A stretch of 64,000 nucleotides of DNA from Halodesulfovibrio aestuarii DSM 17919 = ATCC 29578 (GCF_000384815.1 NZ_ARQF01000021.1:620001-684000), one strand, 5' to 3'; numbered from the stretch's first letter, positions 37,886 to 47,062 are shown. The notes: generated by a model from the letters alone, not told the origin. Translations and numbers: made by a program.

Positions 37886-38196
37886 GGGCAGTCCCTTGTA
37901 CAACGTTAGTGTGATGGAATAGGGTAATATTTTGATATTACCTAAGACAGATGGTTGTTTGGTGCAATTACAGCTTTATAAGTATGAAAGCGTGCGCCGA
38001 CATTACGATTATAGGTAACCATAGCGTAAAAAATCGATTATTTCATAATGGTTGTGATTATGCCGGTGGGTGCTGAGTGATAAAAGCACTCAGTGTTCCA
38101 TAAAGTGAAAAGCACAGCAGCCGATGAGACTCTACCTAGATACATCGAATCTAACAAGTCTAAGTATCAGCTGCTATGCATATTGTAAGGTTTGAC
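37886..38196 (-). other. Intergenic region with several inverted repeats (311 bases)
   Basis: No gene found. It holds GGTAATAT/ATATTACC at 37923-37942, CTGAGTG/CACTCAG at 38073-38093, and a cluster of interleaved complementary blocks at 38116-38175 (see findings). It separates the CBS-domain gene (upstream) from the M23 gene (downstream) on the minus strand. No T-run terminator is present. Confidence 0.4.
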
Positions 38197-38622
38197 TTAT
38201 GTATCTAATGCATCCATTAAATCAATTGTCAGACGCAAAAAGTCCGCTTCGGTGAGAATTCCTACAAGAATGTCTTTTTCTACAACGGGTAAGCAACCGT
38301 ATTTGTGGTTGAGAAGAAGTTCAGCTGCATCCCTTAAGCTCGCATGGGGGGCGACAGCAAAGACATCGCTTCGCATTATTTCTGATACTGGAATAGATGC
38401 TTCAATCTCCTCCTGCACAGCGCGGTCTACATCTGCTAGTTTTGAAAGAGTAGCAGATAGAATGTCTCTGTGTGTTATAAGGCCGACAAAAATATTTCCA
38501 TTTTCAACGACCGGGATGTGACGAATGCGGGCTAGTTCCATCAGCGATTTTGCAGCCATCAATGAGTCAGATTTTTTGAGCGTGAATAAATTGGTGGACA
38601 TCAGATCTTGTACATGCAGCAT
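38197..38622 (-). CDS. CBS-pair domain protein
   Basis: A 141-residue cytoplasmic protein made of two CBS domains (Bateman module). Residues about 1-60 and 75-141 each show the repeat pattern (VQDLMSTNLFTLKKSDSLMAAKSLM, IPVVENGNIFVGLITHRDIL, then SEIMRSDVFAVAPHASLRDAAELLL and LPVVEKDILVGILTEADFL). CBS pairs bind adenosyl nucleotides and act as energy or ionic sensors. I start at ATG 38620-38622, six bases after GGAG. The gene is divergent from pcm. No partner is adjacent that would tell its target. Confidence 0.88.
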   Translation of the reverse strand: MLHVQDLMSTNLFTLKKSDSLMAAKSLMELARIRHIPVVENGNIFVGLITHRDILSATLSKLADVDRAVQEEIEASIPVSEIMRSDVFAVAPHASLRDAAELLLNHKYGCLPVVEKDILVGILTEADFLRLTIDLMDALDT

Positions 38623-38801
38623 AATTGTCTCCATTATTTCTAATTTACACAATGTTCATATGGTGTTGCAGAGTGTTAAACTAAGGGTTGTAGTTGACTT
38701 GTGCGAAAAAATCTGCTTCTCAAGCCATGCAGAGAATGTGTCGAGTGTAACTCTTGGTTGTTTTTCTGACTATGACTATTTCACATTAAAGGAATCTTAT
38801 T

Positions 38802-39446
38802 TTGCCGTACGATTTGAAGCGTAATAGAGAGAGAATGGTCCGTGACCAGCTTGAAAGGCGGAATATCTCTGATCCGAACGTACTACGGGCAATGCGCGCC
38901 GTTCCTCGACATAAGTTTGTGCAGGATGCCATGAGGCTGAGTGCGTATGAAGATAATGCATTGCCCATAGGATACGGACAAACGATTTCTCAGCCGTATA
39001 TTGTTGGGCTTATGTCGGAAGCGCTTGAAGCAACCGAGGGCATGAGTGTGCTTGAAATTGGCACAGGTTCCGGCTATCAAGCAGCAGTACTCTATGCAAT
39101 GGGCTTGAAGGTCTATTCTGTGGAGCGGATTCAGGAACTGCACGTTGCTGCAGTAAAACTCTTTGCAGAGCTTGGTTATGTTTCTCCTCAATTCAAATTG
39201 GATGACGGGACTCTTGGTTGGCCGGAGAAAGCGCCGTTTGATCGAATTTTGGTTACTGCGGGAGGGCCTGAGATTCCTGAACCTCTAGTGGAACAATTGT
39301 CCGATCCCGGAGTTCTTGTTTTGCCTGTCGGACGCGCAAAACGTACGCAACAACTTGTGCGAATACGAAAAAATAATGGTGACATCACGATAGAAAAGCT
39401 GGCAAACGTTGCTTTTGTAGATCTGGTGGGTGCACACGGATGGTAA
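38802..39446 (+). CDS. pcm: Protein-L-isoaspartate O-methyltransferase
   Basis: Repairs isoaspartyl residues in aged proteins using SAM. The 214-residue protein has the family start ([32 protein letters not shown], positions about 9-40), the motif [18 protein letters not shown], and the SAM-binding [15 protein letters not shown] at about 80-94. The start is the TTG at 38802, seven bases after AAAGGAA; the next Met would remove part of the conserved N-terminus. It is followed closely by a DedA-like gene. Confidence 0.95.
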   Translation: MPYDLKRNRERMVRDQLERRNISDPNVLRAMRAVPRHKFVQDAMRLSAYEDNALPIGYGQTISQPYIVGLMSEALEATEGMSVLEIGTGSGYQAAVLYAMGLKVYSVERIQELHVAAVKLFAELGYVSPQFKLDDGTLGWPEKAPFDRILVTAGGPEIPEPLVEQLSDPGVLVLPVGRAKRTQQLVRIRKNNGDITIEKLANVAFVDLVGAHGW

Positions 39447-39450
39447 TTTT

Positions 39451-40035
39451 ATGAGGCTGATATCTCGGCTGATGGACTGGGTTTCCAGATCGGCACTTTC
39501 TTCAAAAGCGAAATGGATTCTGGCAATTGTTGCCTTTACGGAATCCATAATTTTTCCTCTTCCACCTGACTTACTTTTGATTCCGATGGCACTTACTCAG
39601 CGAAAAAAGGCATTTTATTTTGCCACGATTTGTACTGTCGGATCTGTACTGGGCGGAATGATTGGATACTATATCGGATATAATTTTATGGATTATGTAG
39701 GTATGCCTATTGTCCGTTTTTATAATCTGACAAACGAATATGTTGCCATCAAAGAATGGTACGACACCTATAATGCATGGGCTGTTGCTGTTGCTGGGCT
39801 TACACCTGTTCCGTATAAGTTATGCACACTTTCTGCCGGTGCTTTTAAAGTAAATTTTGGTATTTTCCTTTTTGCTTCAGTCGCAAGTCGTAGCCTACGT
39901 TTTTTTGCCATTGCAGGTCTTATCTATGTTTTTGGCGAACGGGCACGATACTTTTTGGAGAAGCGATTTGATCTGGTGCTAATTGGTGCGCTAGTGCTTG
40001 GCGTTGCCGGATTTTTAGCATTAAAATTTCTCTAA
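39451..40035 (+). CDS. DedA/YqaA family membrane protein
   Basis: A 194-residue integral membrane protein of the SNARE-associated/DedA superfamily, close to YqaA. It has about four or five hydrophobic segments. The family features are LPPDLLLIPMAL near the N-terminus, a glycine-rich VGSVLGGMIGYYIGY, and GLTPVPYKLCTLSAGAF, the re-entrant loop with the conserved Pro-Lys. Family members influence membrane potential and lipid scrambling or undecaprenyl phosphate recycling; the exact role here is unknown. It starts four bases after pcm (ATG 39451) and is likely co-transcribed. Confidence 0.88.
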   Translation: MRLISRLMDWVSRSALSSKAKWILAIVAFTESIIFPLPPDLLLIPMALTQRKKAFYFATICTVGSVLGGMIGYYIGYNFMDYVGMPIVRFYNLTNEYVAIKEWYDTYNAWAVAVAGLTPVPYKLCTLSAGAFKVNFGIFLFASVASRSLRFFAIAGLIYVFGERARYFLEKRFDLVLIGALVLGVAGFLALKFL

Positions 40036-40114
40036 TGACTATATTTGTCCGCCTGATAGCTTGACGGATTGGGCAGACTGCTTATGTAGCCATTAAATAT
40101 AAGGAGTTGCATAT

Positions 40115-41017
40115 ATGTCTTCTTGCAGCGGTTGCTCCTCTTCCAAGGAAATTACTCCGGGGAAAGAGATTAAAGCGAGCCCAAAAAAGAATATTCAGGA
40201 CGAAATGATTAACTGTACGTTGGACAAAATCCGTCACAAGTTATTCATTATGAGCGGTAAAGGTGGAGTCGGCAAAAGTTCTGTCACCGTTAATACCGCA
40301 GCAGCACTTGCTGCTAAAGGTTTTAAAGTGGGTATTCTGGATGTAGATATACATGGTCCAAGTATCCCAGGTCTTCTCGGCGTAAAAGACTCCGGTCTGG
40401 AAGCTGATCGCGGAGGGTTATTAACCCCTGCAAAGGTTAATGATAATTTATATATCGTTTCAATGGATTCTTTGTTGAAAGACAAAGATACTGCTGTATT
40501 GTGGCGAGGCCCTAAAAAAACAGCAGCAATCCGTCAGTTTGTTTCGGATGTAAATTGGGGAGAGCTTGATTTTCTGCTTATCGATTCCCCTCCGGGAACC
40601 GGTGATGAACATATGACAGTTCTTAAAACTATTCCGGACGCAACCTCCGTTGTTGTGACTACTCCGCAGGAAGTTTCTCTTGCAGACGTACGTAAGGCTG
40701 TGAACTTTCTTCAGTACGCAAAAGCGAATGTACTCGGTGTGGTTGAAAACATGAGCGGCCTTTCTTGTCCGCACTGTGGTGAGGAGATCGAGTTGTTTAA
40801 GAAAGGCGGCGGCAAAGAGCTTGCTGAAAAATACGGCCTTGAGTTTCTTGGCGCTATTCCGCTCGATCCTGCAACCGTAGTGGCTGCGGACAGAGGTATT
40901 CCAGTAGTTATGCTTGAAGAAGAAACTGCTGCAAAGCGTGGTTTCTTGAATCTGGCAGACAGTATTGTAAAAGCACTTAACTGCAGCCTTGAGTCTGTTT
41001 CTTCAGACAATTCTTAG
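40115..41017 (+). CDS. Mrp/NBP35 family Fe-S cluster carrier ATPase
   Basis: A 300-residue P-loop ATPase involved in iron-sulfur cluster delivery. The N-terminus has CSGCSS (Cys4, Cys7), the deviant Walker A SGKGGVGKSS at 47-56 is typical of the Mrp/MinD superfamily, and the family-specific VDIHGPSIPGLLG follows. A CPHC pair near residue 220 is the Fe-S binding site at the dimer interface. It is the last gene before a terminator. Related names are mrp and apbC; I leave the symbol empty because homologues are named inconsistently. Confidence 0.92.
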   Translation: MSSCSGCSSSKEITPGKEIKASPKKNIQDEMINCTLDKIRHKLFIMSGKGGVGKSSVTVNTAAALAAKGFKVGILDVDIHGPSIPGLLGVKDSGLEADRGGLLTPAKVNDNLYIVSMDSLLKDKDTAVLWRGPKKTAAIRQFVSDVNWGELDFLLIDSPPGTGDEHMTVLKTIPDATSVVVTTPQEVSLADVRKAVNFLQYAKANVLGVVENMSGLSCPHCGEEIELFKKGGGKELAEKYGLEFLGAIPLDPATVVAADRGIPVVMLEEETAAKRGFLNLADSIVKALNCSLESVSSDNS

Positions 41018-41067
41018 GTTCTGAATCTAAAAAGAGGCGCACAGGGCAGTTGGTCTTGTGCCGTGTA

Positions 41068-41104
41068 CAGAAAAACCATGGCGGCTTTCGTCATGGTTTT
41101 TCTG
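41068..41104 (+). terminator. Terminator after the Mrp gene
   Basis: 13-bp inverted repeat CAGAAAAACCATG / CATGGTTTTTCTG with an eleven-base loop; the T-run is within the right arm. Confidence 0.85.
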
Positions 41105-41243
41105 TGAAAATATAAAAAAATACTTCAAATAACTCTAGATGGTATCAATATATTATAATTTGGTGTCCTAGCAGTCTTTGCACCTTGTATGAACTGTGGT
41201 ACACAGCGTTATCTTGAATAAACCAGCTAGAGGTAGAGCACAC

Positions 41244-41798
41244 ATGTTTAATTTGGCGAACAAGATTACCATGTTCAGAGTTTTATTGGTTCCATTTGTA
41301 GTTGTATTGTTATACTTCCCAAGTGAAACTACATGCTTACTTGCATTTTTTCTCTTTTTCCTTGCATCTCTTTCAGATCTTGTGGACGGCTTTGTTGCCC
41401 GTCGTGAAGGCATGGTGACAAGTTTTGGCAAATTCCTTGATCCGCTTGCAGACAAGCTTCTGATTTGTTCAGTACTTATTATGCTTGTCGAGCTTGGTTG
41501 GGCACCAGCTTGGGTTGTAATTACAATTATTTGTCGGGAACTTATTGTGACAGGGCTACGTGCAATGGCTGCTGATGAAGGGATTGTTATTGCAGCAGAT
41601 AAATACGGAAAGATGAAAACTGTATTACAAATGTTTGCTCTTTCTCCTATGATTATTCATTATCCATTGTTTGGGTATGATGTCGCCGTTATTGGTGAAA
41701 TACTTCTTTACATTGCGTTGATCCTGACGGTATTTTCTGGCGGCAACTACCTTTTCGGGTTTTACAAAAACTGGTTACAGCAGGACGAGCCCAAATAA
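41244..41798 (+). CDS. pgsA: CDP-diacylglycerol-glycerol-3-phosphate 3-phosphatidyltransferase
   Basis: Makes phosphatidylglycerophosphate, the precursor of phosphatidylglycerol and cardiolipin, at the inner membrane. The 184-residue protein has several transmembrane segments and the CDP-alcohol phosphotransferase motif D-G-x2-A-R-x8-G-x3-D-x3-D in the segment DGFVARREG followed by GKFLDPLADK (about residues 48-68). The start is taken at ATG 41244 (MFNLANKIT), after AGAGG. It begins a five-gene run with ftsB and a lipoprotein. Confidence 0.95.
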   Translation: MFNLANKITMFRVLLVPFVVVLLYFPSETTCLLAFFLFFLASLSDLVDGFVARREGMVTSFGKFLDPLADKLLICSVLIMLVELGWAPAWVVITIICRELIVTGLRAMAADEGIVIAADKYGKMKTVLQMFALSPMIIHYPLFGYDVAVIGEILLYIALILTVFSGGNYLFGFYKNWLQQDEPK

Positions 41799-41863
41799 GT
41801 TTTCTGCTGAGAGCTTCTTACGGAAGGTACATCCCTTTTATGTTAGACTCGCAAGGAAAATAC

Positions 41864-42136
41864 ATGAAAGAACTTAAAGAATTGAAAAGTAGGTTGCGCA
41901 ATTGCCTGCATACAATTCTTGAGCTGGAACCTGATCTTGATGACATTGAGTTAAGTCATGATTTGCGGGATGAGTTTGGCATGTTAAAAATGCTAATTGA
42001 GCGAATCAATGAGATGGAGCTGGTTGAAGCGGATGTTGCACGTATTGAATCTGCAACAGCAAACTTCTTGGAAGAGCTGCAGCTTCCGATGTCACATGTT
42101 AAGTTTACAGCTGAAAAGCGACGTTTCTTACAATAA
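41864..42136 (+). CDS. Hypothetical helical protein
   Basis: A 90-residue protein of unknown function. Start at ATG 41864, preceded by AAGGA; an upstream ATG at 41840 has weaker support. It is helical and charged (KELKELKSRLRNCLHTILEL, MLKMLIERINEMELVEADVARIE), with no membrane or signal segment. It sits 65 bases after pgsA and just before ftsB, so a role in cell division or lipid metabolism is possible but not shown. Confidence 0.65.
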   Translation: MKELKELKSRLRNCLHTILELEPDLDDIELSHDLRDEFGMLKMLIERINEMELVEADVARIESATANFLEELQLPMSHVKFTAEKRRFLQ

Positions 42137-42138
42137 TA

Positions 42139-42450
42139 ATGTTAGTAAAAAAAATTTTGCTGGCTTTATCTGTTCTGCTTAACCTTACCCTTATTGCTTA
42201 TTTACTAATGAGTGATAAAGGCGTGAGTAATTATCAGACACTTAAAGCTGATACGCATGCTTTTACTGAACAACAGGACGTGCTTGATGAAAAAGCGTAT
42301 TTGCTGAGTCATGAAATACGACTTTTGCAAAACGACTCTGAATACGTAGAAAAAATTATAAGAAAACGTCTTGGGTTTGTTAAGTGTGGAGAAATATTGT
42401 ATATTTTTCCAGATAGTAAAATAAAGGTCCCTGTTGGAGCTCGTGAATGA
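42139..42450 (+). CDS. ftsB: Septum formation initiator family protein (FtsB/DivIC-like)
   Basis: A 103-residue protein with one N-terminal membrane segment (ILLALSVLLNLTLIAYLLM), a short coiled coil (TEQQDVLDEKAYLLSHEIRLL) and the C-terminal family motif SEYVEKIIRKRLGFVKCGE followed by ILYIFP. FtsB works with FtsL and FtsQ in the divisome to activate septal peptidoglycan synthesis. The ATG at 42139 is two bases after the previous stop, and the stop overlaps the next start (GTGAATGA region), so the genes are coupled. Confidence 0.88.
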   Translation: MLVKKILLALSVLLNLTLIAYLLMSDKGVSNYQTLKADTHAFTEQQDVLDEKAYLLSHEIRLLQNDSEYVEKIIRKRLGFVKCGEILYIFPDSKIKVPVGARE

Positions 42451-43346
42451 TTCAAGCAAAGATTAAGTGGTATAAGGAAGTTTTGGAGCTCGATCCTGGT
42501 TCTAAGGTGTTCTTTCCACTTGCGCGACTTCTTGTAAAAGAGAACGATCTTATCGAAGCGGTTTCCGTTTTAAAGACAGGACTGGAAAGGCATCCTGAGC
42601 ATTTTGAAGCTCGTTTGCTACTGCTTAATTGTCTTGAACGCGTAGAGGATTTTGATCAGATTGATGCAGAACTTGGGGCGCTTGGAGATATTTTGAAGCG
42701 CTATCCCAAATTTTGGAAAATCTGGGCAGGATTGCTTGCTGCTGAACCGGGCTCTCAAGATGCCGCTCTTGCGATGACATTTCTCGCGGCAGCTTTTGAA
42801 GAGACCCCTATCACTTGGCGTGATGTAATTGATAGAGGGCTTCAGGCTTGTCTGGAAGAGAGCGTAGATAAATTTCTTATAACTCGTCAGGCACCAGCAC
42901 CTGTTTCAGAACCATTGCCGACTAGCGATAATGTGGGGTTGGTAAAAGATGTTCATGAAATTCTAGTGCCGACGACCTCGCCGAAAGATATTTCTCAGTT
43001 AAAAAGTTTGGCAGAACTAGAGGGTGAAATTCCGCTTATACGTAAACAGGAAGCTGTTTTTGGCGAAGCCATGGAAGGGGGAGAGTCCATTTCAGAACGT
43101 ACGTTATCTATGGCGCAAATTCTTGCTGACCAAGGTGATCTGAAAGGTGCTCTCGAGATCTGTGATGAACTCACAGAGCAAGTAACAAGCAGGGAAGAGC
43201 TTGAGAATATTACTGAACTTCGAACAAAAATTCTGGCCAATAGAAATAGTTCTGTGCTGGATCAGGTTGAAGTTGTTACAAGTAAGGACAGGATTGTCCA
43301 TACGCTTGAAGCACTTGCAGAACGTTTAGAAGCCAGAGCCTCGTAG
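42447..43346 (+). CDS. TPR-repeat protein
   Basis: A 299-residue cytoplasmic protein with TPR-like helices in residues 1-130 (VFFPLARLLVKENDLIEAVSVLKTGLERHPE) and a second repeat near 215-270 (SMAQILADQGDLKGALEICDELTEQ). The middle is acidic and Pro-rich. It has no signal peptide. Its start overlaps the ftsB stop by four bases, so it is translationally coupled. Such proteins are scaffolds; the position next to ftsB suggests a possible divisome link, without further proof. Confidence 0.8.
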   Translation: MIQAKIKWYKEVLELDPGSKVFFPLARLLVKENDLIEAVSVLKTGLERHPEHFEARLLLLNCLERVEDFDQIDAELGALGDILKRYPKFWKIWAGLLAAEPGSQDAALAMTFLAAAFEETPITWRDVIDRGLQACLEESVDKFLITRQAPAPVSEPLPTSDNVGLVKDVHEILVPTTSPKDISQLKSLAELEGEIPLIRKQEAVFGEAMEGGESISERTLSMAQILADQGDLKGALEICDELTEQVTSREELENITELRTKILANRNSSVLDQVEVVTSKDRIVHTLEALAERLEARAS

Positions 43347-43376
43347 GTCTTTCCTTTATATTTTCAGGAGATTGCA

Positions 43377-44153
43377 TTGCATTATTCATTGAGATGTGGT
43401 GTTGCGTTATGCGCACTGCTAGTCTTATTAACTGGTTGTAAGCAGAGCGTTAACAACACATGGCGTGAGACTAAGGGGTACTACAATACGTATTTGAATA
43501 CCCCTGCAGAACTTGAATTTGCTGAAGTTGATGTTGAGGCGGCTGAAGATAACTTAGCTGCTATGTATACCCCGATCGGGGAAGAGTTAGAAAAATTTGT
43601 TCGCGTTATTGATGCAAAAGATGTTTTTCCGGATTTAGCGTGGGTCGACGCTACGATGAAGCGCTTTCCTTGGCTTTCCGGCATCGCCGTTGTTAACCTT
43701 GAGGGTAACGTTTTAATGCAGCGTCCTTCGGTAAGTATGAAACCTTTGAATTTTGCTCCTCTTCTGGACGAAAATAAAGATTATGGTTTCCGTGCGTTGC
43801 GTGGGTATGTTGATGAAACACCGCTTGGTAACGAAGCATATGTAGCCATGCCGTTTTTTGTTGATAACGAAATGAAAGGGCTGGTTGTTGCGCATTTTGA
43901 TGCCCGTAACCTTGTTGAGCTTTCCCCAAATCCTGAAGAGCTTGTTGTGCTTTCAGGAAAGAAGATGTTGTGGAGCGGAAAGTACAACTTTGAGAGTACG
44001 CCATTTGCACAGATCAACTGGGAAGAAATGCTTAGCGAAGAAAGTCATGGTGTTTTTGAAGAAAGTGGTAATTCTTACACGTGGCTTGTTCGGTATGTTG
44101 GAAATATCCCAATGATCTTTGGCACTGCTATAGTCGAAGCGTCTGCAAGCTAG
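43377..44153 (+). CDS. Lipoprotein with a Cache/PAS-like domain
   Basis: A 258-residue lipoprotein. The signal peptide ends in LLTGC with Cys at about residue 21, then a helical part (residues 30-75) and a domain resembling Cache/PDC ligand-sensing folds (LSGIAVVNLEGNVLMQRPSVS, YVAMPFFVDNEMKGLVVAHFD, MLWSGKYNF). It starts with TTG 43377, six bases after AGGAG. It is the last gene of the pgsA run before a terminator. Periplasmic sensing is inferred from the fold pattern; no partner kinase is nearby. Confidence 0.72.
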   Translation: MHYSLRCGVALCALLVLLTGCKQSVNNTWRETKGYYNTYLNTPAELEFAEVDVEAAEDNLAAMYTPIGEELEKFVRVIDAKDVFPDLAWVDATMKRFPWLSGIAVVNLEGNVLMQRPSVSMKPLNFAPLLDENKDYGFRALRGYVDETPLGNEAYVAMPFFVDNEMKGLVVAHFDARNLVELSPNPEELVVLSGKKMLWSGKYNFESTPFAQINWEEMLSEESHGVFEESGNSYTWLVRYVGNIPMIFGTAIVEASAS

Positions 44154-44251
44154 TTTACATTAGCGCCATATTTTTATGTCTTTAAATAAACTGTTTGACT
44201 CTATAGGGCGTTATGCATAGAGCAAGCTTTCATCCTGTTTAACAATACGAA

Positions 44252-44290
44252 GGGTACCTGAATTGACGCTATCAATCAGGTACCCGTTTT
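44252..44290 (+). terminator. Terminator after the lipoprotein gene
   Basis: 10-bp perfect stem GGGTACCTGA / TCAGGTACCC (extended with one bulged base), followed by GTTTT. Confidence 0.8.
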
Positions 44291-44363
44291 GTGTCAGGAG
44301 AATCTTTGTCTCCCCCCTCATCTCGATGTAACGTAATCGAATTGTATTATTTTTTTCGGGTAA

Positions 44364-44414
44364 TTGACAAATCCCAGTCCCATTGTAGTATGAATAAATT
44401 AATTTTTATTCATA
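44364..44414 (+). promoter_or_regulatory. fbp promoter with a palindrome over the -10/start region
   Basis: TTGACA (44364-44369), 16 bp spacing, TAGTAT (44386-44391). A 10-bp perfect inverted repeat TATGAATAAA / TTTATTCATA with six bases between covers 44389-44414, overlapping the -10 box and the expected start of transcription. The position fits a repressor site or a 5' hairpin. Confidence 0.55.
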
Positions 44415-44433
44415 GATAGTTAGGAGTAAACTC

Positions 44434-45456
44434 ATGCGCCAAGTAACCGTCACTGAACATCTCTTATTGCATCAAACACAGACTCCCGATGCTTCAGGTA
44501 AATTTACTGCACTCTTTTATGATCTTATTTTGGCTGCTAAAACCATCTCGAAGACAATGAATAAAGCTGGTTTGCTTGATATTTTAGGAGCAACCGGTGA
44601 GATTAATGTTCAGGGCGAACAGGTTCAAAAGTTAGATGCATACGCCAACCGCGTACTTATTCATCGTATGGAGCGTACAGGCGTTTTGTGCGCGATTGCG
44701 TCTGAAGAGAATGCTGATTTTATTCGTATTCCAGAGCAGCTCCAGAAGGGCGAGTATATTCTCATTTTTGATCCTCTCGATGGTTCCTCCAATGTTGACG
44801 TGAATGTAAATGTTGGTACAATTTTCTCTATTTTGCGCCGTAAGTCTCCTTCAAATAATGATGTTACGTTGGGTGATATTCTACAAAGTGGTGTGGAGCA
44901 GGTCGCAGCCGGGTACTTCCTTTATGGCCCTTCAACCATGCTTGTGTACTCTACTGGTGACGGAGTTCACGGATTTACACTCGATCCGAGTGTTGGTGAA
45001 TTTTTATTGTCCCATCCGGATCTTCGGATTCCTGAACAGGGAAAAGTTTATTCGGTAAATGAAGGTTACTATAAGTATTGGGATGATGCGACTCGAGAAG
45101 CCGTAGCGTACTTTAAAGGTGACGAAAACCCGTTGGGTAAGCCGTACTCTGCGCGCTATATAGGGTCTCTTGTGGCGGACTTTCATAGGGGCCTTCTTAA
45201 CGGCGGCATCTATATGTATCCTGCAGATTGTCGTAATCCTGGTAAGGCTAAAGGTAAGCTACGCTATTTGTGTGAAGCATCTCCACTTGCATACCTTGCA
45301 GAACAGGCTGGTGGTGCTGCAACTGAAGGTACAACCCGTATTCTTGAGTTGCAGCCGGAAGAGTTGCATGAACGCGTCCCACTTTTCATCGGTTCAAAGA
45401 ATGATGTAGAAGCTGTGGCAACTATTTATAAAAAACATCGTAAGACAGCTGAGTAG
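44434..45456 (+). CDS. fbp: Fructose-1,6-bisphosphatase class I
   Basis: Gluconeogenic enzyme that hydrolyses fructose 1,6-bisphosphate to fructose 6-phosphate. The 340-residue protein has the metal-binding site [21 protein letters not shown] (about residues 112-132), the substrate site [23 protein letters not shown]-like segment (here [19 protein letters not shown], about 253-271), and the end EAVATIY. It has a TTAGGAG ribosome-binding site and its own promoter with a palindrome. tsaD follows after 31 bases. Confidence 0.96.
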   Translation: MRQVTVTEHLLLHQTQTPDASGKFTALFYDLILAAKTISKTMNKAGLLDILGATGEINVQGEQVQKLDAYANRVLIHRMERTGVLCAIASEENADFIRIPEQLQKGEYILIFDPLDGSSNVDVNVNVGTIFSILRRKSPSNNDVTLGDILQSGVEQVAAGYFLYGPSTMLVYSTGDGVHGFTLDPSVGEFLLSHPDLRIPEQGKVYSVNEGYYKYWDDATREAVAYFKGDENPLGKPYSARYIGSLVADFHRGLLNGGIYMYPADCRNPGKAKGKLRYLCEASPLAYLAEQAGGAATEGTTRILELQPEELHERVPLFIGSKNDVEAVATIYKKHRKTAE

Positions 45457-45487
45457 CTGTTGATGGAACCGACGTCGGAATATTTGT

Positions 45488-46573
45488 ATGCTCACTTTAG
45501 GTATTGAATCTTCGTGTGATGAGACTGCTTTTGCTCTTGTTAAGGACGGGAAACTGCTAGATAGTGTAATTTCTACACAAATTGACATTCATGCATTGTT
45601 TGGCGGTGTTGTTCCTGAAATTGCATCCCGAGAACATTATCGGCTTATTGGATATTTATATGATTCTTTACTTGCAAAATCGGGTATCGATGCAGCACAA
45701 ATTGAGAACGTCGCTGTATCTCGCGGGCCTGGCTTATTAGGAAGTTTGTTAGTAGGGGTCGGTTTTGCAAAAGGTCTTGTTGCTGGAACCAATAAGAAGC
45801 TTATAGGTGTTAACCACCTGCATGCCCATCTTCTTGCCGCGGGGCTGGAACAAGATATCAAACTTCCAGCTTTAGGTTTGCTTGTTTCCGGTGGACATAC
45901 CCAGATTTTTCTTATTCGCGCGGCAGATGATTTTGTTGAATTGGGTAAAACCTTGGATGATGCCGCAGGTGAAGCTTTTGATAAGGTCGCTAAAATGTTG
46001 AATATGCCATATCCCGGTGGCAAATTCATTGATCAGTTAGGAAAGCTTGCTGCACCGGATAAAAAAAGATTTACAAGACCGTATCTTGACAATACAAATT
46101 TAAACTTTAGTTTCAGTGGGTTAAAAACTGCATTAAGCTTGTATATTGAAGCGCATCCGCATTTAAAGCTCCCTAGCCTTAATGATGTTGATGAACTCTT
46201 CAACGGTACACGTGAAGTTGCTGAACTTGCAGAGCTTTGTGCATCTTTTAACTTTACTGTTGCAGACACGTTACGTGTGAAAATGCAACGCGCTGTTGAC
46301 CAGCGAAAAGAGCAGGGCGACGCTATCAATAGTATTATTGTAGCGGGTGGCGTTGCTGCTAACAGTGTGATCCGTGACACAATGGCAGAAGTTGCTAAGA
46401 ACAATAAACTTACGCTTACACTGCCATCGTTAAGTTTGTGCACCGATAATGCATCTATGGTTGCATATATGGGAGAACAGCTTGTTCTCAAAGGCTACTC
46501 ACACGGTTTGGATTTGGATGCAATTCCGCGTGGTAGAAAGATTCCGCAGGACTATCTGCATAGTTTGTGTTAA
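45488..46573 (+). CDS. tsaD: tRNA N6-adenosine threonylcarbamoyltransferase
   Basis: Transfers the threonylcarbamoyl group from TC-AMP to A37 of ANN-decoding tRNAs. The 361-residue protein begins LGIESSCDETAFAL, has the metal-binding HLHAH at about 112-116, the GGHTQIFLI and EAFDKVAKMLNMPYPGG segments, and VAGGVAANSVIRD near the C-terminus, all hallmarks of the ASKHA-type TsaD/Kae1 family. It lies downstream of fbp; whether they share a transcript or tsaD has an internal promoter is unclear. Confidence 0.96.
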   Translation: MLTLGIESSCDETAFALVKDGKLLDSVISTQIDIHALFGGVVPEIASREHYRLIGYLYDSLLAKSGIDAAQIENVAVSRGPGLLGSLLVGVGFAKGLVAGTNKKLIGVNHLHAHLLAAGLEQDIKLPALGLLVSGGHTQIFLIRAADDFVELGKTLDDAAGEAFDKVAKMLNMPYPGGKFIDQLGKLAAPDKKRFTRPYLDNTNLNFSFSGLKTALSLYIEAHPHLKLPSLNDVDELFNGTREVAELAELCASFNFTVADTLRVKMQRAVDQRKEQGDAINSIIVAGGVAANSVIRDTMAEVAKNNKLTLTLPSLSLCTDNASMVAYMGEQLVLKGYSHGLDLDAIPRGRKIPQDYLHSLC

Positions 46574-46609
46574 AAATTGAAAGGTGAGGGGAGAAAGCTT
46601 GCCTCACTC

Positions 46610-46638
46610 TTGACACTGTCTTACAGGCTTACTATTTG
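46610..46638 (+). promoter_or_regulatory. Candidate trxA promoter
   Basis: A perfect TTGACA at 46610-46615 with TATTTG 17 bp downstream, roughly 100 bases before trxA. The -10 is poor, so this is a modest call. Confidence 0.35.
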
Positions 46639-46738
46639 TAGTTTTCAGTAAATATAACCTCCTGTAGATATTTGCTGAGTTCAGAACACAATGGTCAATT
46701 GGCCAAGTTTTTAATGTTTAGTAAAAAAGGAGCGAACA

Positions 46739-47062
46739 ATGGCTGCTCAAGTAACAGATAGCAATTTTGAAGCTGAAATTCTCGAATCTAAGATTCCTGC
46801 TCTGGTAGATTTTTGGGCACCCTGGTGTGGCCCGTGCCGTGCTATGGGGCCTGTAATCGACGAGCTTGCTGCTGAGTATGAAGGCCAGGTTCGTATCGTA
46901 AAAATGAATGTTGACGAAAACCCAGGTACTCCGAGTAAGTACGGTATCCGTGCTATTCCTACCATCATTCTTTTTAAAGATGGTGAAGTGCTCGAGCAAG
47001 TTACTGGCGCAGTTTCTAAGAGCAGCATTCAAGATATGATTACCAAGAAGGCTCTTGGCTAA
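46739..47062 (+). CDS. trxA: Thioredoxin
   Basis: General cytoplasmic disulfide reductase. The 107-residue protein has the active-site WCGPC (Trp29-Cys30-Gly-Pro-Cys33), the LVDFWAPW strand before it and the cis-Pro IPTIILFKDGE loop. It has AAAGGAG upstream. Its stop overlaps the ATG of trxB (TAATG), so thioredoxin and its reductase are translated as a coupled pair. Confidence 0.97.
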   Translation: MAAQVTDSNFEAEILESKIPALVDFWAPWCGPCRAMGPVIDELAAEYEGQVRIVKMNVDENPGTPSKYGIRAIPTIILFKDGEVLEQVTGAVSKSSIQDMITKKALG

